Shown one piece after another: positions 1 to 8,423 of a stretch of DNA of 64,000 nucleotides. Below the pieces are notes generated by a model, which was given only the letters and a program-made list of their open reading frames with translations, was not told the DNA's origin and made no database searches. Position 1 is the stretch's first letter. The number at the start of each line of letters is the position of its first letter. The stretch lies in contig NZ_JAGGJW010000012.1 of the NCBI RefSeq assembly GCF_017873175.1, positions 186,001 to 250,000 of the forward strand, read 5' to 3'. Made by a program: the position numbers and the translations under genes. The stretch comes from Neorhizobium petrolearium (GTDB lineage Bacteria > Pseudomonadota > Alphaproteobacteria > Rhizobiales > Rhizobiaceae).

Positions 1-70
1 GGCATTTGAACCTGTCGTCAGAAAAAGCAAAGCGAGCGCAAACGCCGGTTTTCGCTTTCCTTCGCCCTTG

Positions 71-84
71 ATCCGGAACCGGAT
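71..84. promoter_or_regulatory. Small palindrome before the cupin gene
   Basis: The sequence ATCCGG-AA-CCGGAT has perfect 6-bp arms and lies 45 bp before the chosen cupin start. It could be an operator. Positions 29-35 and 52-58 also form a 7-bp stem (AAAGCGA / TCGCTTT), which may be the tail of an upstream gene's terminator. Both are weak single observations. Confidence 0.25.
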
Positions 85-128
85 ATGATATGCTGAAGCC
101 TTTTCCCCGCCAAATGAGGATCGACGCA

Positions 129-548
129 ATGGACCGCGCATCAAAACCCACCTGCCGTGTCGTGAAGCCCGATGCCACCTATGACGGAAAGCAGGGCTTG
201 AGTTATTTTCAAGGGATCGCCACGGAGACTGTCGGTTCGAAAGGCATCTGCATGCATCTCCTGACCATCCCGCCGGGTGTGAAGGCGAAAGCCCATCTGC
301 ACGAATCCCACGAGACTGCGATCTACATGCTCTCTGGCTCGGCGCACACCTGGTATGGCGACCGGCTGGAGAACCATGTCGTGCTGCATGCCGGCGAGCT
401 TATGTACATTCCGGCAGGCGTGCCGCATCTGCCAGCCAACCTTTCGAGCACGCCGTGCACCGCCGTGATCGCCCGCACCGATCCGAACGAACAGGAAAGC
501 GTCGTCCTGTTGCCCGAATTGGACGAGCTGGTGGAAATTCCGGCCTGA
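129..548 (+). CDS. Cupin-domain protein (139 aa)
   Basis: A small single-domain beta-barrel protein of the cupin_2 type. The first cupin motif is visible as a cluster of His residues with a Glu (HLHESHETAIY, about residues 58-68), followed by a GELMYIPAGVPH motif about 30 residues later, so a bound metal ion is likely. No signal peptide. Two upstream in-frame ATGs exist (90, 114), but the ATG at 129 is preceded by GAGGA at about 8 bases, which decides the start. It converges on the hydantoinase gene, 88 bp away. The substrate is unknown; cupins of this size include isomerases, dioxygenases and simple sensors. Placement beside a pyrimidine degradation operon does not by itself give it a role there. 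Confidence 0.8.
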   Translation: MDRASKPTCRVVKPDATYDGKQGLSYFQGIATETVGSKGICMHLLTIPPGVKAKAHLHESHETAIYMLSGSAHTWYGDRLENHVVLHAGELMYIPAGVPHLPANLSSTPCTAVIARTDPNEQESVVLLPELDELVEIPA

Positions 549-636
549 CGTTTTACAATCGTGCTCGCTGAGGAGGCGGAGATGTCCGCTGGAGCAAAGT
601 GGGGCAGTCTGGATATGTCCCCGCATCGCCCTCACA

Positions 637-2091
637 TCACACTCCGCTTGCCGGAATGCCGGTGCGTTCCACCTTGCGCGGCGCGGTGAGCTCCTTCCAG
701 GTGGACAGCGCCTTGTTGACCGCCTGGAACGGTTCGCGCTTGACGAACTGGCCGTGGCCTTCGCGAGTCTTGATCGCCCCTTCCTCAATGGTCACGACAC
801 CGCGGGTCAGCGTATAGCGCGGCAGGCCGGTGACTTCCTTGCCCTCGAAGACGTTGTAGTCGATCGCTGATTGCTGGTTCTTCGCCGAGATCGTCTTTGA
901 ACGCTTCGGGTCCCAGACAACGATGTCCGCGTCGGCGCCGACGAGGATCGCCCCTTTTTTCGGGTAGATGTTGAGGATTTTTGCGATATTGGTCGAAGTC
1001 ACCGCGACGAACTCGTTCATGGTGATGCGGCCGGTCGCCACCCCGTAGGTCCAGAGCATCGGCATGCGATCTTCAAGCCCGCCGGTGCCGTTCGGGATCT
1101 TTCTGAAATCGCCGACGCCATACCGCTTCTGGTCGGTCGTGAAGGCGCAGTGGTCGGTTGCGACCACCTGCAGCGAACCGGAAGAGAGCCCCGCCCAGAG
1201 ACTGTCCTGATGCTGCTTGTTGCGGAAGGGCGGGCTCATGACCCGGCGGGCGGCGTGGTCCCAATCCTTGTTGAAATATTCGCTCTCGTCGAGCGTCAGG
1301 TGCTGGATCAGCGGCTCGCCATAGACACGCATGCCGTTCTGGCGAGCACGGCGGATCGCTTCATGCGCCTGTTCGCAGGAAGTATGGACCACATAGAGCG
1401 GCACGCCCGCCATGTCGGCGATGATGATCGCGCGGTTCGTCGCTTCACCTTCGACGGAGGCCGGCCGAGAATAGGCGTGCCCCTCCGGGCCGTCGTTCCC
1501 TTCGTCCATCAGCTTCTGTTGCATGGCGGCGACGACATCCCCGTTTTCCGCATGCACGAGGGGCAGGGCGCCGAGCTCGGCGCAGCGGCTGAAGGAGGCG
1601 AACATCTCGTCGTCGTTCACCATCAGCGCGCCCTTGTAGGCCATGAAGTGCTTGAAGGTGTTGATGCCGTGGTTGAGGACGACCGCCTTCATCTCATTGA
1701 AAACCTGTTCGCCCCACCAGGTCACCGACATGTGGAAGGAATAGTCGCAGTTCGCCCGGGTCGCCTTGTTGTCCCAGCGCTTGAGCGCATCGAGCAGCGA
1801 CTGGCCGGGCTCAGGCAGGCAGAAGTCGACCACCATGGTCGTGCCGCCGGCGAGCGCGGCGCGGGTACCGCTTTCGAAGTCGTCGGAGGAATAGGTGCCC
1901 ATGAAGGGCATTTCGAGATGGACGTGGGGGTCGATGCCGCCCGGCATCACGTAACAGCCTGCGGCATCCAGCACTTGGTCGCCGGAAAGGTCCGGGCCGA
2001 TCTCGATGATCCTGCCGCCGTCGATCTTGACGTCCGCCTTGTAGGTCAGGTCGGCGGTGACAATGGTTCCACCCTTGATGACTGTGGTCAT
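637..2091 (-). CDS. hydA: Dihydropyrimidinase / D-hydantoinase
   Basis: Zinc amidohydrolase that opens the ring of 5,6-dihydrouracil or dihydrothymine to the N-carbamoyl beta-amino acid, the second step of reductive pyrimidine degradation. All metal-site residues of the family are visible: H56-x-H58 in GGIDPHVH, the Lys that becomes carboxylated (K147 in FKHFMAYKG), H180 (VHAENGD), H236 (VVHTSC) and D313 (VATDHCAF). Length 484 aa is typical. Reading can be extended upstream to 2250, but only the ATG at 2091 starts the normal N-terminus (MTTVIKGGTIV), and it overlaps the stop of the preceding small gene as ATGA, suggesting coupled translation. The operon order is amidohydrolase, small unknown, hydA. 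Confidence 0.95.
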   Translation of the reverse strand: MTTVIKGGTIVTADLTYKADVKIDGGRIIEIGPDLSGDQVLDAAGCYVMPGGIDPHVHLEMPFMGTYSSDDFESGTRAALAGGTTMVVDFCLPEPGQSLLDALKRWDNKATRANCDYSFHMSVTWWGEQVFNEMKAVVLNHGINTFKHFMAYKGALMVNDDEMFASFSRCAELGALPLVHAENGDVVAAMQQKLMDEGNDGPEGHAYSRPASVEGEATNRAIIIADMAGVPLYVVHTSCEQAHEAIRRARQNGMRVYGEPLIQHLTLDESEYFNKDWDHAARRVMSPPFRNKQHQDSLWAGLSSGSLQVVATDHCAFTTDQKRYGVGDFRKIPNGTGGLEDRMPMLWTYGVATGRITMNEFVAVTSTNIAKILNIYPKKGAILVGADADIVVWDPKRSKTISAKNQQSAIDYNVFEGKEVTGLPRYTLTRGVVTIEEGAIKTREGHGQFVKREPFQAVNKALSTWKELTAPRKVERTGIPASGV

Positions 2092-2366
2092 TCTCCAAAC
2101 TCCCTGTTGCTGCGTGGCGCGTCGGCCAGTTGCTGGTCGAGCGATTGGCGGTAGCGAATACAGCCGCGCATGAATTGCGGCCAGTCGGGCACGATCTGTT
2201 TGCCGGTCGGAGGTTCGGGCAGCAGCGCCCACATGTCCGGATGGTGCCAACAGAGCTCGTGCATCGAACTGTCGCGGTGTGTGCGGATCGCATGGCGCAT
2301 CGCTCGTGCGGTTGCAAGCAGCGCGGCGTGATCCATCTTCTCCAGGTCTGCGTCTGGATCGCTCAT
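2088..2366 (-). CDS. Small conserved-type protein of unknown function (92 aa)
   Basis: A 92-residue soluble protein, rich in charged residues, His and Trp (HELCWHHPDMWALLPE around residues 36-51), with no signal peptide or membrane segment. It lies between the two hydrolase genes of the pyrimidine pathway, and its stop codon overlaps the hydA start (ATGA at 2088-2091), so it is translated with the operon. The tight packing, correct codon use and position make it a real gene. I do not recognise a named family. A role as an accessory subunit or chaperone of the hydantoinase is only a guess from position. Confidence 0.75.
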   Translation of the reverse strand: MSDPDADLEKMDHAALLATARAMRHAIRTHRDSSMHELCWHHPDMWALLPEPPTGKQIVPDWPQFMRGCIRYRQSLDQQLADAPRSNREFGE

Positions 2367-2402
2367 CGGTGCCGCCCTCCTGCTAGCTGGTCACTATCGA
2401 GC

Positions 2403-3656
2403 CTACTCCATGATCTCCGCGGTCTCCAGCACGGCATGGAAAAGCACGTCCGCTCCGGCGGCCGCCCATTCCTTGGAGATGTCCTCCGCCTCGTTGTGGG
2501 AAAGCCCACCGACGCAGGGGCACATGATCATCGTCGCAGGTGCCACCTTCGCCGCCCAGCAGGCGTCGTGCCCTGCGCCGGAAATGATGTCGCGATGGCT
2601 GTAACCGAGTTTTTCCGCGGCATTCCGCACGCGGCCGACGAGCGTCGGATCGAAGGTCACCGGGTCGAAATGGCCGACCGCCTCGACCGAGCAGCCGACA
2701 CCGAGCTTTTCGCAGATCTTCGCCGCCTCGGCCTCGATCTTCGCCCGCATGCGGTCGAGCTTTTCCTGCGAGGGTGTGCGTATGTCGACGGTGAAGACGA
2801 CTTTGCCGGGCAGGACGTTACGGGAATTCGGCGAGAAGAAGACCTGGCCGACGCCGCCGACGGCGCCCGGTTGCTCGCTCATCGCCACCTCCTGCACCAT
2901 TTCGAAGATGCGCGACATGGCGAGCCCGGCATTGACACGCATGTTCATCGGCGTCGAGCCGGTATGCGCCTCCTTGCCGGTCAGCGTGAATTCCAGCCAC
3001 CAGAGGCCCTGACAGTGGGTGACGACGCCGATCTGCTTGTTCTCAGCCTCAAGAATCGGTCCCTGTTCGATATGGTATTCGAAATAGGCGTGCATCTTGC
3101 GGGCGCCGACCTCCTCATCGCCGATCCAGCCGATGCGCTTCAACTCGTCGCCGAAAGTCTTGCCGTCCGGATCCTTGCGGCCATAGGCATAGTCGAGCGT
3201 ATGCACGCCGGCGAACACGCCCGAAGCGAGCATCGCCGGCGCGAACCGTGCGCCTTCCTCGTTCGTCCAGTTGGTGACGACGATCGCATGCCTGGTCCTG
3301 ATCCCCAGGTCGTTCATCGTGCGCACGACTTCGATTCCGCCGAGTACACCGAGTACACCGTCATACTTGCCGCCAGTTGGCTGGGTATCAAGGTGGGAGC
3401 CAATGTAGACGGGAAGGGCGTCGGGGTCGGTGCCGGCGCGGGTCGCGAACATGGTGCCCATCCGGTCGACGGCGAGGGTGAGCCCGGCATCCTCGCACCA
3501 TGTCTTGAATAGGGCGCGGCCTTCCTTGTCCGCGTCCGTCAGGGTCTGACGATTGTTGCCGCCGGCAATGCCCGGACCGATCTTCGCCATCTCCATGAGC
3601 ATATCCCAGAGACGATCGCCATTAATGCGCAAGTTCTCGCCGGGTGCTGCCACCAT
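2403..3656 (-). CDS. N-carbamoyl-beta-alanine amidohydrolase (Zn-dependent M20-type)
   Basis: Hydrolyses N-carbamoyl-beta-alanine to beta-alanine, CO2 and ammonia, the last step of reductive uracil degradation; close relatives act on N-carbamoyl-L-amino acids or allantoate. The M20/AmaB metal ligands are visible: H88 in GSHLD, D99 in KYDG, E133-E134 in TNEEG, H195 in HIEQGP and a C-terminal GLSHNEAED His. Length 417 aa is standard. The ATG at 3656 has GAGG upstream. It is the first gene of the operon with the 92-aa protein and hydA, and is divergent from the RutR-type gene. Side-chain preference (beta-alanine or another ureido acid) cannot be read from sequence; the operon context favours the pyrimidine pathway. 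Confidence 0.9.
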   Translation of the reverse strand: MVAAPGENLRINGDRLWDMLMEMAKIGPGIAGGNNRQTLTDADKEGRALFKTWCEDAGLTLAVDRMGTMFATRAGTDPDALPVYIGSHLDTQPTGGKYDGVLGVLGGIEVVRTMNDLGIRTRHAIVVTNWTNEEGARFAPAMLASGVFAGVHTLDYAYGRKDPDGKTFGDELKRIGWIGDEEVGARKMHAYFEYHIEQGPILEAENKQIGVVTHCQGLWWLEFTLTGKEAHTGSTPMNMRVNAGLAMSRIFEMVQEVAMSEQPGAVGGVGQVFFSPNSRNVLPGKVVFTVDIRTPSQEKLDRMRAKIEAEAAKICEKLGVGCSVEAVGHFDPVTFDPTLVGRVRNAAEKLGYSHRDIISGAGHDACWAAKVAPATMIMCPCVGGLSHNEAEDISKEWAAAGADVLFHAVLETAEIME

Positions 3657-3779
3657 TTTTCTGTCCTCACCTGTTTATGCTCCGCCGGTCGTCGACGGCA
3701 TGCTTTTCGTTCCCTTCGGTCCTCCATCCGCTTCTGGCAGTTGAAGATCGGCATTGCTTTTTTGCTTGTCGCCGATAAT

Positions 3780-3795
3780 TTGACCGATTGGTAAA
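3780..3795. promoter_or_regulatory. Probable RutR operator
   Basis: TTGACC-GAT-TGGTAAA matches the RutR consensus TTGACCA-NN-TGGTCAA at 12 of 14 fixed positions. It lies in the divergent region between the amidohydrolase start (3656) and the RutR-type gene (3906), where an autoregulating repressor should bind. In Escherichia coli RutR is released by uracil or thymine. The match was made by eye. Confidence 0.75.
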
Positions 3796-3905
3796 ACATT
3801 ACAATTTCCGTGCCGTCACTCAAGCCGAAAATCACGAAAAATCCAGAGGAAATTCTGGGGCGGCGAAGCGGCACCGACAAAAGCAGAGAGGGGCGGGAAA
3901 ATCGG

Positions 3906-4550
3906 ATGACCATCCCACGGGCGGCGAAGACGCAAAGGCGCACACGTATTCAGGAAGAAAAGGAGGAACGGATTCTTGACGCGGCGCTCGATGTCTTTTC
4001 CTCAAGTGGCTTCCGCGGCTCGACCATCGATCAGATCGCCGATGCGGCTGGCATGTCGAAGCCCAATCTCCTTTATTATTTCCGAACCAAGGAAGCGATC
4101 CATCGGGCGCTGATCGATCGGGTTCTATTCACCTGGTTGGAGCCACTACGCGCCTTCAATGCCGAGGGCAATCCTGAGGCGGAGATTCGGTCCTATATCC
4201 GCCGCAAGCTTGAAATGGCCCGTGATTTCCCGCGCGAAAGCCGGCTTTTCGCCAACGAGATCCTGCAGGGCGCGCCACATATCGAGGACGAGTTGAAGGG
4301 GCCGCTCAAAAAGCTTGTCGACGAGAAGGCGGAGGTCATCCGTGCCTGGGCACGGACCGGCAAGATCGCCAGATGCGATCCCTATCATCTGATCTTTTCG
4401 ATCTGGGCGACGACGCAGCATTATGCGGACTTCGACGTGCAAGTCCGGGCCGTGCTCGGCCAGGAGTCCGCAGGCGAGGGGCGTTTTGAGGATGCGGCCC
4501 GCTTTCTGGAGCAACTCTACATGGACGGGCTCAGAATCAACAAAAGCTGA
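3906..4550 (+). CDS. rutR: RutR-type TetR regulator
   Basis: One-component pyrimidine-responsive regulator. The N-terminal TetR helix-turn-helix (ILDAALDVFSSSGF ... MSKPNLLYYF, about residues 22-66) is followed by a C-terminal domain sharing, from memory, long stretches with E. coli RutR, such as the SRLF...GAP segment and WATTQHYADF near the end. The reading frame extends up to 3810, but the ATG at 3906 gives 214 aa, close to the usual length (about 212), and follows a purine-rich stretch. It diverges from the pyrimidine operon, with a RutR-like site between. Expected role: control of that operon and perhaps of preTA at 43-45.6 kb. Confidence 0.88.
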   Translation: MTIPRAAKTQRRTRIQEEKEERILDAALDVFSSSGFRGSTIDQIADAAGMSKPNLLYYFRTKEAIHRALIDRVLFTWLEPLRAFNAEGNPEAEIRSYIRRKLEMARDFPRESRLFANEILQGAPHIEDELKGPLKKLVDEKAEVIRAWARTGKIARCDPYHLIFSIWATTQHYADFDVQVRAVLGQESAGEGRFEDAARFLEQLYMDGLRINKS

Positions 4551-4579
4551 ACGGGAGCCCGGTTCGATCACATAGAAGA

Positions 4580-4607
4580 AAGACGCCGGCGCTGACGCCG
4601 GCGTCTT
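4580..4607. terminator. Bidirectional hairpin terminator between rutR and glnII
   Basis: Perfect 12-bp stem (AAGACGCCGGCG) with a CTGA tetraloop at 4592-4595, 29 bp after the rutR stop and 22 bp after the glnII stop on the other strand. There is only a short T-run on either side. It sits where a shared terminator is needed for converging genes. Confidence 0.8.
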
Positions 4608-4629
4608 CACAGTCGGTAATTTCACCTTA

Positions 4630-5664
4630 TCAGGCGGCAGCGGCCTTGGAGATCGGAACTTCCGAAATCGTCTTCAGAACCTGGGAAGCGATCTGGTAGG
4701 GGTCGCCCTGGGAGTTGGGGCGGCGATCTTCGAGATAGCCCTTGTAGCCGTTGTTGATGAAGGAATGCGGAACGCGGATCGACGCGCCGCGGTCGGCAAC
4801 GCCGTAAGAGAACTTGTTCCACGGTGCCGTCTCGTGCTTGCCGGTCAGACGCATGTGGTTGTCCGGGCCATAGACGTCGATATGCGCTTGCAGATTCTTG
4901 TCGAACTGCGCCATCAGTGCTTCGAAATATTCCTTGCCGCCGACTTCGCGCATATACTTGGTCGAGAAGTTGCAATGCATGCCCGAGCCGTTCCAATCGG
5001 TATCGCCGAGCGGCTTGCAGTGGAATTCGACGTCGATTTCGTATTTTTCGCAGAGGCGGAGGAGGAGGTAGCGCGCCATCCAGATCTGGTCGGCGGCCTT
5101 TTTGGAGCCCTTGCCGAAAATCTGGAATTCCCACTGACCCTTGGCTACTTCGGCATTGATGCCTTCATGGTTGATGCCGGCTTCGAGGCAAAGCTCGAGA
5201 TGCTCTTCAACGATCTGACGCGCGACGTTGCCGACGTTCTTGAAGCCGACGCCCGTGTAATAGGGGCCCTGCGGAGCCGGGTAACCGTGTTCCGGGAAGC
5301 CCAGCGGACGGCCGTCCTTGTAGAAGAAGTATTCCTGTTCGAAACCGAACCAGGCGCCTTCATCATCGAGGATCGTGGCGCGGCTGTTCGACGGATGCGG
5401 CGTGACGCCATCCGGCATCATGACTTCGCACATGACGAGAACGCCGTTCTTGCGGGCCGGATCCGGATAGAGGGCGACGGGCTTCAGCACGCAGTCGGAG
5501 CTGCGGCCTTCGGCCTGATTGGTCGACGAACCGTCAAAGCCCCACAGCGGAAGCTGCTCCAGCGACGGAAAAGTGTCGAATTCCTTGATCTGCGTCTTGC
5601 CGCGCAGGTTTGGTACCGGTGTGTACCCATCGAGCCAGATGTACTCGAGCTTGTACTTTGTCAT
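4630..5664 (-). CDS. glnII: Glutamine synthetase type II (GSII)
   Basis: ATP-dependent formation of glutamine from glutamate and ammonia. This is the eukaryote-like GSII octameric type, 344 aa, not the 12-mer GSI. Visible motifs are GFDGSST (about 42-48), the FGFEQEYF glutamate/metal segment, DWNGSGMHCNFS and the DRGASIRVP ATP/glutamate-binding segment. GSII beside GSI is typical of Rhizobiales, where glnII is switched on by NtrC during nitrogen limitation. Consistent with that, a sigma-54 promoter lies 91 bp upstream. It is transcribed alone and ends at the shared terminator. Confidence 0.97.
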   Translation of the reverse strand: MTKYKLEYIWLDGYTPVPNLRGKTQIKEFDTFPSLEQLPLWGFDGSSTNQAEGRSSDCVLKPVALYPDPARKNGVLVMCEVMMPDGVTPHPSNSRATILDDEGAWFGFEQEYFFYKDGRPLGFPEHGYPAPQGPYYTGVGFKNVGNVARQIVEEHLELCLEAGINHEGINAEVAKGQWEFQIFGKGSKKAADQIWMARYLLLRLCEKYEIDVEFHCKPLGDTDWNGSGMHCNFSTKYMREVGGKEYFEALMAQFDKNLQAHIDVYGPDNHMRLTGKHETAPWNKFSYGVADRGASIRVPHSFINNGYKGYLEDRRPNSQGDPYQIASQVLKTISEVPISKAAAA

Positions 5665-5754
5665 TTTTTGTCTCTCAGGCCGTGATGTTCATGGTTGAGC
5701 CATCCTGAGGTCGCGACGTCCGAGTGAGCCGCGCCTCCGGGATAACGGGATGAA

Positions 5755-5770
5755 CGCATTTCCCGTGCCA
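5755..5770 (-). promoter_or_regulatory. Sigma-54 promoter of glnII
   Basis: On the minus strand the sequence reads TGGCACG-GGAA-ATGCG, against the sigma-54 consensus TGGCACG-N4-TTGCW. The invariant GG and GC pairs are present with the required 10-bp gap. It lies about 90 bp before the glnII start. A promoter of this kind needs an activator such as NtrC. Confidence 0.8.
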
Positions 5771-6028
5771 GTTTGAGCTCTGGACCGCGCTTCTGCTTAA
5801 AAAAGTGTAAAGACGTCCATCGCGCAGGCGGTAAAAGCTGAAAAATCAAAGTGCATCATGGAAAATCACCGCTTTTGACGTTTCAATGACGGCGGTTCGG
5901 AACCTCAGGCGTCGAGGATGCGTTGCCTGCTGCTGATGCTCTGCGATGCAAAATCACGCGCAAGGAATTTCCGCATCTCATTTGGTGCCTAGCGCCAGGG
6001 ATGCGTTTGATATAAAATGATGCAATAA

Positions 6029-6043
6029 GCACAAAAAATGTGC
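6029..6043. promoter_or_regulatory. NtrC-like activator site in the glnII / DUF2735 intergenic region
   Basis: GCAC-AAAAAAT-GTGC has the GCAC-N7-GTGC layout of NtrC boxes and is followed by a further partial half-site (GCAAATTTGTGC). It lies about 260 bp upstream of the sigma-54 promoter and 55 bp before DUF2735. The whole gap 5665-6098 holds no gene I can support; it contains the sigma-54 promoter, this site and an imperfect dyad TGGTGC-CTA-GCGCCA near 5980-6000. Confidence 0.5.
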
Positions 6044-6098
6044 AAATTTGTGCTCTGTGTGCGTTGGATGCACGGCGTTGAACGTAGGAGACGATAGG

Positions 6099-6299
6099 AT
6101 GAAGACCAACATCCATCGTGAAACGGCGAAGATCTATCAGTTCCCGATCCGACCCCGACAGCGGCCGGGCAACGGCAGGACAGCGCCGGGCGATGAAATC
6201 CATGAGGTCGCGGCAAACGTGTTGGATACTTGCTGGTATCATGACGAAGCTGTGCGCGACGACGAAACTCGCTCCAACGACCGTCCGAAGCCTTGTTGA
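6099..6299 (+). CDS. DUF2735 small protein (66 aa)
   Basis: A short soluble protein with the N-terminal block HRETAKIYQFP, which I recognise as the hallmark of DUF2735, and a C-terminal CWYHDEAV segment of the same family. The function is unknown. The frame is open from 6048, but the ATG at 6099 has GGAG 8 bases upstream and gives the family N-terminus, so it is the likely start. It diverges from glnII and lies 55 bp after an NtrC-like site, which suggests expression under nitrogen limitation together with glnII. A hairpin follows at 6316-6339. Confidence 0.8.
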   Translation: MKTNIHRETAKIYQFPIRPRQRPGNGRTAPGDEIHEVAANVLDTCWYHDEAVRDDETRSNDRPKPC

Positions 6300-6315
6300 T
6301 CCGCCCGGAAACGAA

Positions 6316-6339
6316 GGCTGCGCCATTTCCGGCGCAGCC
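6316..6339. terminator. Bidirectional hairpin between DUF2735 and the YeiH gene
   Basis: Perfect 9-bp stem GGCTGCGCC / GGCGCAGCC with loop ATTTCC, 16 bp after the DUF2735 stop and 22 bp beyond the stop of the converging YeiH gene. T-runs on both sides are short. Confidence 0.75.
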
Positions 6340-6361
6340 CTGATTTCGCAAATCCTCGTTC

Positions 6362-7402
6362 TTAGAACGCGAACAGTTTCAGCATCGCGTAACCGAATGC
6401 TGCGATGAAAAGCCATCCGAAGGCGCCGAGCGCGAGTGGTCGCCAACCTTCGGCCTTCAACTTGCGAATATCCGTGTGAAGGCCCATGGCGGCAAGCGCC
6501 ATGGAGAGCAGGAAATTGGTCAGCGTCACCAGCGTCTGGCTGGCGCCTGTGGGGATGGCGACCGCGCTGTTGACCAGCATCATTCCGATGAACCCCAGCA
6601 CGAACCACGGCATGGGTGCCGAAGCCTTTGCCGGACCTTCCACGCCCGAGCGCATGGCGAATGCAAGCGTCATGATCAGCGGCGCCAGCATGACGACGCG
6701 GGCGAGCTTGGAGATCGTGCCGAACTGGCCGGCGACATCGCCTCCCTGGAACGCGGCGGCGACGACCTGCGCGACTTCATGGATCGTTGCGCCGGTCCAG
6801 AGCCCATAACCGCGTGCATCAAGGCCGAGCGGGCCAGCCAATAGCGGATATATGAGCATCGAGAGCGAACCGAACAGCGTGACGCAGGCGACGGCGTAAG
6901 CGACATGCTCCTGCTTACCGCGCACAACCGTGTTGGCGGCGATGACCGCCGATGCGCCGCAGACCGAGGTGCCGGCAGCGATAAGATCGGTGAGTTCCTG
7001 CTCCACGCCCATCGCCCTTCCGACGATGCGGATCGCGAGGAAGGTCGCAACCAGCGTCAAGGCCACCATCGCCAAGCCTGCTCCGCCCAGAGAAAGGATC
7101 TGGGCAAGCGTCACCTGCAAACCCAGCAACACAATGCCGAAGCGCAATATGCGTCTCAAAGAGAAGGCTATGCCTGGTTCAGCGGTCGCCGAAAGGGGCA
7201 GGGCGTTACGGATCAGCATGCCGATGAGGATGGACACGATAAGCGGGCTCAGCGCCATCCAACCGGTCAGATTGCGGATAACGATGGCCGTCGTGGCAAT
7301 CGCGGCGGTGAGAAAGAGGCCAGGAAGAAGCTGTGTTGTGGGGGCGAGGCGGATCGCGGAGAGAAGGGGACGATGTTCTGCGGCCGTCGGTGTCGACTTC
7401 AT
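6362..7402 (-). CDS. YeiH family inner-membrane protein (putative sulfate exporter family)
   Basis: Hydrophobic protein of 346 aa with about ten predicted membrane segments. The conserved block AAGTSVCGASAVIAANTV (about residues 142-159) and the TGATIHEVAQV motif mark the YeiH / UPF0324 family. Some members are thought to export sulfate or related anions, but the substrate here is not known. The ATG at 7402 has only a weak GGAAA upstream. It is divergent from a LysR gene, 109 bp apart, the same arrangement as yeiH-yeiE in enterobacteria, so the neighbour is the likely activator. The hairpin 22 bp downstream probably ends the transcript. Confidence 0.85.
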   Translation of the reverse strand: MKSTPTAAEHRPLLSAIRLAPTTQLLPGLFLTAAIATTAIVIRNLTGWMALSPLIVSILIGMLIRNALPLSATAEPGIAFSLRRILRFGIVLLGLQVTLAQILSLGGAGLAMVALTLVATFLAIRIVGRAMGVEQELTDLIAAGTSVCGASAVIAANTVVRGKQEHVAYAVACVTLFGSLSMLIYPLLAGPLGLDARGYGLWTGATIHEVAQVVAAAFQGGDVAGQFGTISKLARVVMLAPLIMTLAFAMRSGVEGPAKASAPMPWFVLGFIGMMLVNSAVAIPTGASQTLVTLTNFLLSMALAAMGLHTDIRKLKAEGWRPLALGAFGWLFIAAFGYAMLKLFAF

Positions 7403-7511
7403 GATTTTTCCAAGTATTTTCTATTTTGTCGAAAATCATTCTCCATCTTGCAAAATCACAAATCCAATTGATAAGTTTTCTGAAATTGTTCGATTTTAGC
7501 GATTGATATCG

Positions 7512-8423
7512 ATGACGCTTGAACAGCTCAGGATCTTTCTGGAAGTGGCGGCTCGCGAACATGTTACGCGGGCGGCCGAGGCATTGAACCTCACTCAATC
7601 AGCGGTAAGCGCGGCAATATCCGCCCTTGAGGCGCGGCACGCAGTGATCCTGTTCAACCGCGTCGGACGGCGGATCGAACTTACAGAGGCCGGCAGGCTC
7701 TTTGTGCCGGAGGCGCGCGATGTGCTTGAACGAGCGCGATCCGCCGAGCTTATGCTTGCCGATCTTGGCGGCTCGGCCTCCGGAACCCTGCGCATCCATG
7801 CGAGTCAGACTGTCGCGAGCTACTGGCTTCCGGCGCGGCTCGTGAGTTATCACGAACGGTTTCCGAGGGTCGACGTACGGCTCACTGTCGGCAATACCCA
7901 GAGTGCGGCGGATGCGGTGCTGACTGGCACTGCGGAGCTGGCGGTTGTGGAGGGGCAGGTTTTTCTGGCCGGCCTCAAGCGCCGCAAGGTTGCTGAAGAT
8001 CGGCTTGTTCTGGTGGTCGGCAGTCGCCACCCCTGGGCCGATGGGCGGAGGATCCATTCGGTCGATCTTCTGGAAACCAACTGGATCATGCGCGAGCAGG
8101 GGTCCGGCACGCGTGCGGCCTTCGAGGCACAGCTTGCCAATCTCGGCATCGAGCCGCTGTCGCTTTCAGTGGTCATGGAAATGCCGTCGAACGAGGCCGC
8201 GATGGCCGCCGTCGAAACCGGGCTTGCCGCTACGGTACTTTCCAGCCGCGCGGCGGCGGTACATTCCCTTTCCGGTCGGCTGCACGTTGCCGATTTTCCG
8301 ATGCCGCTCCGCCAGTTCTCGGCGCTCTATCATGCGGAACGGCATGTCACCCGGGCAGTGCGTGCCATGCTTGACCTGTTGAGCGAGCCGGAAGCGGTCG
8401 TCGAACCCCAGTCTGTTCCATGA
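7512..8423 (+). CDS. LysR family regulator (YeiE-like position)
   Basis: Typical LysR protein of about 303 aa. The winged helix-turn-helix is in residues 1-60 (MTLEQLRIFLEVAA...LTQSAVSAAISALE), followed by a periplasmic-binding-protein-like effector domain from about residue 90. The TTG at 7503 could add three residues; I prefer the ATG at 7512, though neither has a clear ribosome site. It is divergent from the YeiH gene. The AT-rich region between (7403-7511) contains repeated AAAATCA elements and is the natural target. It probably activates the exporter in response to an anion or small acid; the ligand is unknown. Confidence 0.85.
   Translation: MTLEQLRIFLEVAAREHVTRAAEALNLTQSAVSAAISALEARHAVILFNRVGRRIELTEAGRLFVPEARDVLERARSAELMLADLGGSASGTLRIHASQTVASYWLPARLVSYHERFPRVDVRLTVGNTQSAADAVLTGTAELAVVEGQVFLAGLKRRKVAEDRLVLVVGSRHPWADGRRIHSVDLLETNWIMREQGSGTRAAFEAQLANLGIEPLSLSVVMEMPSNEAAMAAVETGLAATVLSSRAAAVHSLSGRLHVADFPMPLRQFSALYHAERHVTRAVRAMLDLLSEPEAVVEPQSVP

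Noticed and set aside
5883..6608. 241-codon minus-strand frame across the glnII / DUF2735 gap
   Set aside because: It overlaps the DUF2735 gene and the end of the YeiH gene and covers the NtrC-like site; no domain is visible.
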